64,000 nt of DNA from Desarmillaria ectypa (taxonomy: Eukaryota; Basidiomycota; Agaricomycetes; Agaricales; Physalacriaceae): contig JAUDYN010000007.1 in assembly GCA_030407005.1 (NCBI GenBank), positions 2,790,001 to 2,854,000 on the forward strand, in the 5' to 3' direction. The notes below the pieces were generated by a model that was not told the DNA's origin, ran no database searches, and was given only the letters and a program-made list of their open reading frames with translations. This document shows, piece by piece, positions 23,223-32,832 of this stretch; the stretch's first letter is position 1, and each line of letters opens with the position of its first letter. The position numbers were made by a program, and so were the translations under genes.

Positions 23223-26200
23223 TAATTCTGTTCCTTGTTGCAATCTCTCTCACGGCTCCGATGCGTGGGGGGAGGGTGGGGGCCGCTCGACGATTGTTTC
23301 AACTTGAACCCGACCCCTTCACTACCCGTTACGATCGGCGCCATCAAAACTCGAATATTCAACGTTACACAAGAACTAAACGCGGGCGTCACTTCGGCCG
23401 CTTTCCCATCCTTATGTACAGTCGTGCCCTTCCGTCTACGAGTCCACGAGTCCATGAGTGGTGGCGCTTTCGATTTCGAACGGAGAGGTCTCGATCATGT
23501 CAACTTGGGGGAGTTTCGTACCTCGTACTTCTATTCTCAGCGGAACAAAACTCTACGAGTGTGACTTTTTTTGCTCCGATGTGAGGCTTTGGGAAGGAAA
23601 GACCCCTATGAATGGCTCGGTGCCGATAGCCAAGTGCCCTTGAATCTCCATACCCTCCTTCTCCCGCCTCTCCCGACGACTGTGGACTCGGAACTCGGAT
23701 TCCATCGAACATAAAGATTTTTCTCTGAAACCGGTGGGAAAAGGACGTAACACCCCGGCCTCCGTAGAGGGTGGCAGGGGGAGGGGAGGAAGTGGTTGCT
23801 CGGTCTCTACCAGTATCGTCCATGAATAATGATGGGGATGGGCCTGCGGGAACTTCCGGCGTCCCGCCATCGAGGAGGATTGGCATCCATTTATTTACAG
23901 CAACAGGCTGTAACAGCCCTCGACAAGAGTCTGGACCGCCCACCCCTCCGATAAAATGAGACTTAATTAAATCCTTCCCGCATCCTACCCACTTCTTGCG
24001 ACTCGCTAGGTATCGTTTACGAATTTGACAAGCAACAATCATTCATATAACCTGCCTACCTTAGACAGCAATGGCTGACGGCTTGAATCGGGGGTGTTTT
24101 AGGATACGCATATCGATCTCAGGAAGGTCTATTTCCGAGTTTTCACGCACAGCACCGAGTTTGGAGGAGACGCGCTAAACTCTTTATGGTCACCTTACCG
24201 CGAATCCGCTTCGTAACCAATAGCAATATTCGGCGTTTTCCTTGTAGGGGGCAAGTGGAAGGGGAGCTGTGGCTCTTGCCGTGTTTCCGGCACATCCCCT
24301 GCCGTCAGGTGTATTTTTCAGTAAGGCAGGCGTAAGTGGATTCCGTACATTGCCTCTTTCAGCCGGTTTCGCATTCACGTCGGACAGAGCGAGTGGGAGT
24401 GCAGACACCTACCTCCCTCTTCAAACTCATACCATACGGATTATCTAGCCCGGCGAACTAAAATGTCTCCGTTTGAAAGTGTGGGTCCCTTGGGAGGTAC
24501 AATCAGCGCCATGATTTTGATATCCTTATCCTTCACCTCACTCTTACTCAACGTGCGTGTGTTCTTCGTGGTCTGCCATGATTAACCTCCCTGCATATGC
24601 ATGTGGACCAGCGTACTAGGCACTCAGACTGTAATAATAGGTCTGGATACCAATCGTATAATCTCTCTTCTGAGAGGTCCGGCACTTTTGCCACAAAACG
24701 ATAGTAGACTGATTTAATTATAGCTCAGTGCTCGTTAAACTGAGTTTTAGTAGTACGAGAGAACTTACTTATAGTCTAAGGAAGACCGGTCCGAGTAATA
24801 CCTTGAATCAATAGTTCGGGGAAGCAGGCGTTCTAATCTCCTCCGATAGCTGCGCTACAAATTATGACTCTGATAGAGGTCGAACCACGCTTATAAATGT
24901 GCCCACCTTTTTCCAATTTTTCGAGTCAAAATCAATGCGTGCTTGGTGTTAGGTGGGATTGATTATCAAGGGAGGGACACGTTTACCATCACGTTGGATG
25001 AAATTGACCAAGAAGGTAAGTAAGAGCCCGTAAATAACTTCTTTCCAAACCTCTGTCTAAGTTCTCACAGATGCGCGACCTTGAGTTACTATTATGCATT
25101 CAAAATTTCGAAATTTACTACCCAGGAACTGATACGATAGTAAGAATCCATATGTCTGCTCTTTCAAGCTGTAATTGACGGCATACACCTTCGCAGTCCC
25201 GCTGTCCTCCAACGTCAGGCATGGTCAACGTTAATTTTACACCCCTCTTATAATGTATTCAACAGGGACGCCTCAATCTGAAGTCAAAACTCTGATAATG
25301 ACAATTTTGAAGCTCACTACATATACCGGAAGTCCAGGTCCAGCGAGATTTTATTCAATTGTTTCCTAATCTCCGACTTTAAATGAGAGCGGATCATTGT
25401 CATTCTCTCCGACGGTCTGATTGCTATGTGAAGAAGAGAGAGAGAGAGCCTGCCGCTACTAGCATGCCATGTATTTAAAACAGAGTGGGAAAATAAAAAC
25501 AAAAAGATCCAGAACAGCCCCTTCTAGCTAGTACGAATTATTAGACGTGGGTGTGTGGTTTGAGAGGGACGGGGGAGTCCCAGAAAACCTGTTCTGTCGA
25601 AGCCGTGAAAAGACTAGAAGCCAGGCGACGGCAGGCGTTTAGCTTCAACTTGCCGCTAAGAAATGATCATGACAACTCGCCAAGTCCACTGTTCCTCAAC
25701 CTGCTCACCCTCCACTCTATTGGACCTTACCCCGAGATAGGCGGGTATGTTACGTGGCTACATATTTTTACGTACATTTCTTCAGACAACCCAAACCGCC
25801 ACTGACGCCGAGATTCTACTCAGCGCGATCGAGAGCGCGTTTTTACCCCCGTTGTTGATACTAATACCAATACTATATCCTTAATGCTCAACAGTATGCA
25901 GTCCCGATGTTGGTACCTGCAGGGGACCTTTGTTGAAGCGAGATCGTATCTGTTCGTACGGAGGTGGCGGGGGGCGCTTGCGTTATACAACCCCGCCATT
26001 GGAAAAGGTATCAACTAGGTCACAAACATCATCATCCCACCATCAAAATTACCTGCATATTCACCGACCGCCTTGTATTCACATTGAGAAAATGGACAAA
26101 GATGTTGGTCGCAGACACTATACACACATACTAACAAGAAAAAGAAGATAAAGCAGCTCGGGCGAAAATCGGAGATTACAAGATGAAAAAGAACGACGGG

Positions 26201-26240
26201 TGGCGGGGACGGCAAGAGAATGTAATATAACGTTACTGGT

Positions 26241-27225
26241 CTAGTTCGCGTCAGCCTCAGCCTCAGTCCACTTGAGATGCTGCTCATAGAAATCTAGGAG
26301 CTATACAGATTGTGTCAACTACATTGAGACCCCGGAACAGGACGGCGAATACATACCTTCTGGGGAAATTTTTCTCGGCAAACTGTAGACCGAGCCCTCA
26401 CGCGCTCTCCGCTAGATCGCCTATACAATACCATCAATGAACAGTAACTTTTCAGAAGGTAGGAAGAAACTCACAAAGAAAAGTACACCCATAACAGCTT
26501 ATCAGTCTGATCCTGCTCGACTGTCGTGACCGTGTCCACCAGATGCTCCCAGCTGTCTAGCGTTTCATACTGGGACATGTCGCCAATGGGCGATCCCTCT
26601 TCCATGATGATATCCTGGGTATCGGGAGGAAGTTGAGACTGCTTTTTGCCTCCACCTGATTTGCGCGACTTTTTCGTCACCCTCACATCGTCGTCGTCCT
26701 CAGCAGTCACGGTGCGTTCAGAGTGAGATTTCCTGCCGCGTTTCTTTGCCGCGCTCTCCTCCTCGAGGGCCTCAGTTGATTTTCGGGGCTTACGCCCAGG
26801 TGTCTTAGACGCGCTCTTTTTCTCGTTCCTTTTCCAGAAGGCATCGATTAAGTCTTGTGCATTTCTATGTGAAAAAGAATGGGAACGAGGGCATGAGGCC
26901 AAGGGTAGAACACGAACGCGGCATCAGTTTCGTCAACCCACGAGTTGTGCTCGTCGGCATAACCTCTCCATTTGACCAAATAACCCATTCGGCCCTTGAT
27001 TTTCAGATAAGTATGATGTTCGATGTATCATTTCATCGCGATACTTACGTCTGGAAACACCCCGCGCTTCGCCTGAACAATTTTTTCAATCTCATATTCT
27101 TCCTCTTCTCCGTCTTCTTCTTCTCCTTCACCCTCCTCTTCAGGTTCATCTTTTCTTTTCTTGGACGATGCACCACGCTTATCGTCCTGGCTATCGGAAG
27201 CAGAAGGAGAGACAGTTCCAGCCAT
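26241..27225 (-). CDS. HP1-type heterochromatin protein (chromodomain + chromoshadow domain)
   Basis: Exons (minus) 27225-27049, 26994-26918, 26864-26475, 26420-26357 and 26300-26241 give 255 aa. An acidic, Lys-rich N-terminus precedes a chromodomain from about residue 44; the aromatic cage that binds methylated H3K9 is intact (Tyr44, Trp68, Tyr71 in YEIEKI and VKWRGY), followed by HNSWVDETDAANAQDLIDAFW. A basic hinge with GRKPRKS and KKRGRKS runs leads to a chromoshadow domain: SWEHLVDTVTTVE ... LLWVYFSLRSSGERV ... REKFPQKLLDFYEQHLKW, the dimerisation module. Domain order and length match Swi6/HP1. It should bind H3K9me chromatin and drive silencing. The Y14 gene lies 213 bp upstream on the same strand. 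Confidence 0.95.
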
Positions 27226-27438
27226 GATGGCCTGTGTCTGGTGAGGTTTGTTGAAGAGGCACCGTGGGAAACAGGTACCGGCTTCGCCAAGCTGAGCGAA
27301 TAGTAATGACACAACGAGTCGCATCGCTGACAGTGATAGGCTACAAACAGAAAACGATCTTATATGTAACAGTTCAGCAACAAGTAATGTATTGGTGTAC
27401 AAGGCGGGGAAATATAAAAATGCTACAAAGGCACGTGG

Positions 27439-28186
27439 TCATCGCCTTCTGTTTGGACTTGCACTGCGTCCACGAGGGCCTCTGCCTTTTTTCGGACCGG
27501 ACGGTGGAGGTCGAACGAATGCGAAATCGCACTGTATTGTCTGCTCCAGCAGTGTGGTACCAGATGCACTATCGATAGCCGCCTGCGCTTCTGCCATCGT
27601 CTCATATTCCACCAATGCATATCCCTGCAGAAACGATTATTATTACCATACGAAGAGGCCACTACAAACCCGGATATCTCACCTTGACATACCCCGTCCG
27701 TCTATCTAGGTTGAGGTGTAGGTTTTTAATCTCTCCGAATTCTGCAAACTTGTCGGTGACGTCCTCTTCAGTCGCTTCCTCATGCACATTTGTCACTAGA
27801 ACGATCCAGCCTTCAACCGCTATATAATTGCGTCCGGAGAGAGAACGGAAGGAATTCATCAACACGTTTCGAAGATATAATCCAAGTGAAGACTCACAGC
27901 GCGCGGCCCTGGTATCGGAATCTTTGGATTCAACCCGGTCATATGTGGGTTCAGCAGTCACCGTGCCCTCATTACCGCCTGCAAGCGAAAAGATAGAAAG
28001 GGAAACGAACAATGAGTAAAATAATGCAATCGGTAGTATTCAAACCACACACCCGTGTTTTGGAAGCCACGACCTCTCCTTCTAACGGCACCCCCCGCAG
28101 CAACTGTAAAATGAATAGTTAAGCTGTTATACAAAATATAATAGAAAGGGTATACCCTCGTCAATGTTCATTTCATCGTCGGACAT
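27439..28186 (-). CDS. RBM8A: Y14/RBM8A, exon junction complex core protein
   Basis: Exons (minus) 28186-28156, 28103-28053, 27978-27898, 27819-27683 and 27624-27439 give 161 aa, the usual family length. It begins [10 protein letters not shown], has a single RRM with RNP2 (WIVLVTNV) and RNP1 (GYVKGYALVEY), the family-typical [10 protein letters not shown] and [16 protein letters not shown], then DFAFVRPP and an Arg/Ser/Gly tail ending SPNRRR. Y14 binds Mago and marks spliced junctions for mRNA export, localisation and decay. Its presence fits an intron-rich basidiomycete. Two introns (74 and 78 nt) are longer than the local norm. The ATG sits close to a compact 5' flank. Confidence 0.95.
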
Positions 28187-28928
28187 GGTGGTGTAAAAGA
28201 CGCGGTGAGCTGTCACACTTAGTCACATCAAGCTAGGGCCGTCGGCAAAGCTCGGCAGACTCTTCCGGGACCGGACGGCAGTCAGTTCCGGGGTCCTGGT
28301 TATGTCAGTTAGACCACGCTGTCTTGCTCAAAATGAGCACAGATTCCGAGATCTTGACAAATTCAGTCTGATAGAACCAGTTCGCAGTGATCTTTCCAGC
28401 TACTTGAATTCCACGGCGATCTCAAAGCTTGAAAGCTTGTTCCTCTTTTCTTTCTTGTATTCTTGCTTAGAGTCTAAAAAAATGTTCGGTTTGGCACGAA
28501 TTACAGTCACCACGTTTCCGCTCTCGAACAGCCAGTCCCACCAGCGATGGATAGGATGCTGTCGGCTGGGATTCCTCCACGGCGGCTGCATCCAGATTAC
28601 GGCCCATTACAAACTGATGCAGGGCAGCAGTTCGTTCATTTTTTGATCTGAATCGTGGACAGGCAGTAAGCGTTTCCTCCGTTATTATGACGTGCCTGAC
28701 CAGTTTTATTTGGGAAACATCGCCTCTTTGATCAAGATTTGGCAGCAAAAGGGCGTGACCGAAAACATCCTTGTAGCCTTTTCTTCAAATTCTTGTCACA
28801 AGGCTTTTATCAAACCCTTTAAGCGGACATACCCGCGACGAAATTGTTTAAATACTCCTCCTCTACAACTGTCCGTCCATCGTCCTCTCCCTTCGTATTC
28901 CGTCTTAACTTTTCACCTATAATTCCCA
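28187..28928. other. Intergenic between divergent Y14 and MYND genes
   Basis: About 740 bp holding both promoters. One small minus-strand frame (28400-28591) is listed as a candidate; otherwise only short open frames were seen. Confidence 0.5.
28400..28591 (-). CDS. Candidate small Trp-rich protein (63 aa), unverified
   Basis: An ATG-initiated frame reads MQPPWRNPSRQHPIHRWWDW, then LFESGNVVTVIRAKPNIFL and a Lys-rich end before the stop. Four Trp, an HPIHRWWDWLF core and a basic tail are unlike the random frames nearby and recall small mitochondrial or membrane-associated proteins, but I cannot name a family. It could have further exons. Chance is possible at this length. Confidence 0.3.
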   Translation of the reverse strand: MQPPWRNPSRQHPIHRWWDWLFESGNVVTVIRAKPNIFLDSKQEYKKEKRNKLSSFEIAVEFK

Positions 28929-29651
28929 ATGCACGCTGTACCACTGATCAACCACCCGTGCACCCTATGCTGCCGACCCACTTCTATGTGGTGCAGTCGT
29001 TGTCAAAGTGCCTGGTATTGCACACCCGAACATCTCAATAGTGTGCGCCCACCCATTCAACCCATCCTTCGTCTCTCCTTACGCGTCTTCACAGGACTGG
29101 CCCCGACATCGTAAAGAATGCATGCCAGCACAGAATGCATCCGGTGGTTACAGTTTGAACATGATCGCGACACCACCTCCAGCAGAGCCACAGTATATAA
29201 CTGTTTCTGCAATTCTTTTTGACCCGGTGGAGGGTGAGCCCTGCTTTCTATTAATATGTGTATGATGCCCGACTAATCAGCCCCCAAAGAGCGTCCGCGA
29301 ATAATCTCTGTGACTTGCCGGCCGTCACATAAACCTACGGAAGGCATCTGTCCGGTCCCCATGGTCCACAATCACTTCCCTGATGGCCTCTCAGAAGGCA
29401 TCGTTCTCACCCAGGGTCTAAATGGCGAACCGTTGAGATTCCCTTTGCATCTCTGGTACTCCCCTACTGCCCTCCAAAAATCATCGCCTGTGAATCGTGC
29501 CATCTACCATATAACGTCTGGTGCTGCTCCCAAGGCATGGTGCGGCGCAGTCATCGTCTTAAAATTCAATGGATCTCGGAGGCAGGGCTACGCTGATGCA
29601 GGTTCTAATGACCTTCCAGCACTGTCGGCATATTTCCTCGCCTACAAGTGA
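28929..29651 (+). CDS. MYND zinc-finger protein
   Basis: Exons 28929-29042, 29095-29233 and 29290-29651 give 204 aa. An N-terminal MYND finger is complete: CTLCC, CSRC, YCTPEHLNSDWPRHRKEC, with the last Cys/His ligands joined by the first intron. MYND fingers bind proline-rich partner peptides. The C-terminal 150 residues (VTCRPSHK ... NGEPLRFPLHLWYSP ... GCGAVIVLKFNG-type pattern) are typical of the many small agaricomycete MYND proteins of unknown role; no SET domain is present. The frame after the finger fits only with the chosen GT-AG introns. Confidence 0.85.
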
Positions 29652-30332
29652 AAAAGTGTGAGTGCCGTCTGCATCTGCTGGAAGGCTATGTATTGATGGA
29701 ATATTTAGTGTCACGGTTTATTCGAGTAGATACCGCGGCATCACCCCCAATACTCTCTTTCTTGTCCATATCTTTTTCTGCAGCACACTTATTGTTATCG
29801 ATCTCTCCCGCTGTCTTCGCATCACGTTTACCTATCCGCCTGTTTCATAAAGTAGAAAATAGACGAAACACTAATGCACATCGTAACCTGTCAGGACGCG
29901 TGAACTTGCGACTAGAGCCATGCGACCAACTGTTAGTGGGAAAGGGGAAAGAAAATTATAGTTATTGAGTGAGTGCCTACCATACGCGTCTGTGATCGGT
30001 GATCTCCTTCTATGGTCGAGAATGGCAGGTGGCATCAGCTTCAGAAGGGAGGTTTAATTGAATACGTAGGGCGAGAAACGAGCTAGACAGAGGAAGGCAG
30101 CAATTGCCACGGATCGAGCCGGAAATGCCGATGTGCCGTCAACACGTGGTTTTGACTTTTTCGCTTCCTGCTTCTCAGCACCAAATACCCAAGTTTAACG
30201 GTACCCATCGTAGCGCAGTTACAACATTTGTCAAGACAACCCGCTAAAGTAACAAATCTCCATTGCCACCACGCCATTCGTTCTTCCTCCGGTCTCCCAT
30301 CACGCACCTTTTTTTTCTCTCTCGAAAACAAC
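29652..30332. other. Intergenic upstream of Rrp4
   Basis: About 680 bp between genes on the same strand. The last 60 bp before the Rrp4 start are T/C-rich (CCTTTTTTTTCTCTCTC). No gene or RNA was recognised. Confidence 0.5.
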
Positions 30333-31625
30333 ATGATTTTATTTAGTTCCTTTCCCCTGCGACCTGATTTCGCAGGAGGTGAGAGCCGCTCCGATGATAC
30401 GGATATGGATATGGATCTCTATGGCGACGAGGACTTTGATTCAAGCGGATCAAAGCTGACATGTCCTGGAGAGCCACTAACGTCTGCACAAGACTACATG
30501 CGGTGAGATCCATTCCCACCCGTACAAGACTTTTGACGTCCAACGTCTACAGCTAGAGGTCATGGGACATACGTGGAGAACGAAGAGGTCATTGCGTCCG
30601 TCGCAGGCACTATTGAACGTGTCAATAAATTGGTCACGGTTCGAGCCGTCCAGACAAGGTTTGGGACACTAGCTACCTTGAGAGAAAAAGTGTACGAGTA
30701 TTGATGGTAACTTTTTTGGAAACAGATACAATGCCCAAGTTGGTGATCTTGTCGTGGGGAGAATCACCGAGGTCGGTCTTGACTCTGTTCTGTTCATCAT
30801 TGTTCGTAAGGAGGGATGTTCTATAGGTGCAACCTAGACGCTGGAAGGTGGATGCCAATTCCCGACAGGATGCAGTCCTTATGCTATCGTCTGTGAACTT
30901 GCCCGGAGGCGTACAGGTGGGTACATCATCCATCTCCCAGGCAGCGGCGAAAACCTATCACCTTTCGGTCTTTAGCGGCGTAAGCTGGAAAGCGACGAAT
31001 TGCAGATGCGCACTTTCTTTGAGGAAGGTGATCTCTTGGTAGCAGAAGTGCAAGCATTCTTTGGTGATGGGTCCATGTCGCTACACACCAGATCTCTAAG
31101 CTATGGCAAGGTGACTATCCTTTTTTTCTGATTTTTTTTTTAAACAAAGCTGTTGACAACCCCTTTGCCGGAATCAGTTACGCAATGGACAGCTTGTGGT
31201 CGTGCCTCCAATTTTAGTTCGTCGGCTGAAATCGCATTTCATCACGCTGCCTTGCGGCGTAGACCTCATCCTGGGCCTTAATGGATATATCTGGGTAAGT
31301 AAACATGTGAAGCAGAGTGATCGTGAAGGAGAGGAAGGATTCGACGCAGAGGCCGTGTATTCAAACCAAAACGATGTAAGCTCATTCTCTCAAACGAAGT
31401 TTGACCTGACTCGAAATGGACCAGGTTATTGATGACTTTACACGAATTGCGATATCGCGTGTTACCAACATCATCCATGTGCTGGCGACACGATTCGTTC
31501 CCTTGTCTGATATCATTTTATTGAAGGCGTATGAATGGGTCGTGGAACAGGAGAGTGGCGTAAAAGACATCCTGCAAGAGGACATAGGTGACGCTCTCAT
31601 AGCAAGTATAACTGCTGTAGGCTAA
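30333..31625 (+). CDS. RRP4: Rrp4, RNA exosome S1/KH cap subunit
   Basis: Exons 30333-30502, 30557-30658, 30726-30771, 30827-30916, 30976-31110, 31178-31375 and 31425-31625 give 313 aa. Family blocks appear in order: the N-terminal VCPGE-like [10 protein letters not shown] and MRGHGTY, the barrel start [17 protein letters not shown], the S1 domain ([20 protein letters not shown] ... [11 protein letters not shown]), [25 protein letters not shown], and the KH signature GLNGYIW. Rrp4 caps the nine-subunit exosome that processes rRNA and degrades nuclear and cytoplasmic RNA. Every splice junction restores a conserved block. It converges on the poly-Glu gene with only 48 bp between stop codons. 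Confidence 0.96.
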
Positions 31626-31673
31626 TTACAAGAGCAATACAATGTCTGAATGTACACGCGAAACAATGCATGA

Positions 31674-32312
31674 TTATTCTTCGTCCTCGTCACTTTCCTC
31701 CTCCTCCTCCTCCTCTTCCTCTTCCTCCTCTTCCTCTTCTTCCTCTTCCTCCTCCTCTTCCTCCTCCTCTTCTTCCTCCTCCTCCTCCAGAGGGCCAGCC
31801 GCGATTACCATTGGAGTTGGTTCATATTGAGGTGGCGGATTGTTAGCCGAGGCACCGCTTGCCATTTTCCTAGCTTCCGAAGCTTGTTCAGCCTCCTCTT
31901 TTGCTGCATCAACGGGCAACAATTCAGACAGCGCCAGCTCTTTCCATTTCAACGCATCCAGTCCACCACCAGCGGAGCTCATACCAAGGAGAACGGAGCG
32001 TGCCGTAGCATCGTGTATGACTCTTTGCTGAGCCGCAGGATGACTTAATTTAGTAGGATTTCCGTATGGATAGGACGGATGGGTATGCGACGGGAGTTCT
32101 AGGGATATGTCGGTCAAAAATGTAGTCAGTACCTAACGAGGATATCACTCACTATCATGTTCATCGGGATTTGGAGGGAGCATATGATCCGGAATATCAA
32201 CTTCTGCATCCAAAAGTTAATCACATAATTTCATGCTACGAGTGCAAAAGATAAGCGTACCACGACTTTCAAGCTCCAGAAGATCCGTCGAAATGTATTC
32301 TTTGGACTCCAT
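31674..32312 (-). CDS. Small acidic protein with C-terminal poly-glutamate tract, unknown family
   Basis: Exons (minus) 32312-32261, 32203-32153 and 32098-31674 give 175 aa. It opens MESKEYISTDLLELESREV, then a Pro-rich DHMLPPNPDEHDKLPSHTHPSYPYGNP segment and an Ala/Leu-rich helical part (ARSVLLGMSSAGGGLDALKW). The last 40 residues are a run of 31 Glu followed by SDEDEE, encoded by a TCC/TCT microsatellite on the plus strand. The 5' exons have normal GT-AG introns and smooth codon use, so the gene is probably real. I do not recognise the family; an acidic tail suggests histone or nucleic-acid-protein contact but this is not shown. Confidence 0.7.
31695..31787. repeat. TCC/TCT trinucleotide microsatellite coding for poly-Glu
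   Basis: 31 in-frame units of TCC or TCT (GGA/AGA read as GAG/GAA on the minus strand) within the last exon of the acidic protein. Mixed GAG/GAA use shows it has aged by substitution as well as slippage. Confidence 0.9.
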
Positions 32313-32832
32313 AGTATCGAGGACCCTCAGTTCATATTCAGTCATGTGCAGATAACAAAAAGTCAAGTCCTGGCGCGTAGATCATAATCAGTTTCAGGTT
32401 CATTAAAAGATGGTATATTGATTCCTGACTGTCATCGCGTGCTCAGGTACGTGTAATCATCAGACAAAAGAGAGTCGTATGCCTTTCTACGCGTGATACG
32501 CGTTCGTACGGTAGAATTCGAGGGTACCCTCGCCTTCAAGGTGGTGGTCGTGGCGACTGTAAGATACAAAGTCCGTCATCGGAGTCTGAACTGAAATAGC
32601 CCGTTTTAATACTGCATAAATTATTTTCGTCGATCTTTGCGTACTAATAAACGAGCCAGAAATTGGATTTTGTGGCTGCATGAGGGGGACAAAGGTATTT
32701 TCATTACTTATTCCATTATGAACCACTACTCACTCCCTATTTCCCCAGCCGAGAGTTCAGAAACTCGTTGGAAATTACGAAAACAGATCGGCTCCGTTTT
32801 GATTCCGTAAATCTGATATCATATCGAGCGGG
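32313..32832. promoter_or_regulatory. Divergent promoter, poly-Glu gene / TFIIIC gene
   Basis: 520 bp between divergent start codons. No open frame worth calling; no clear element recognised. Confidence 0.45.

Larger units (their letters stand above)
18673..26240. other. Gene-poor block 2
   Basis: About 7.5 kb with no gene I can support. It contains the second copy of the 3'-end duplication, a diverged ~157-bp tandem repeat, a 21-nt poly-A and a poly-G run (21513-21522). Two long open frames (21770-22279 and 22326-23222) are discussed separately. Around 24950-25200 a short coding-looking stretch (DTFTITLDEIDQE) is followed by a good donor GTAAGTAAG, possibly a gene fragment, but no continuation was found. 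No transposase, integrase or reverse transcriptase motif was seen. Confidence 0.5.

Noticed and set aside
8347..26240. Transposable element bodies in the gene-poor blocks
   Set aside because: No reverse transcriptase, integrase, DDE, Helitron or terminal-repeat signature was seen; decayed remnants cannot be excluded but are unsupported.
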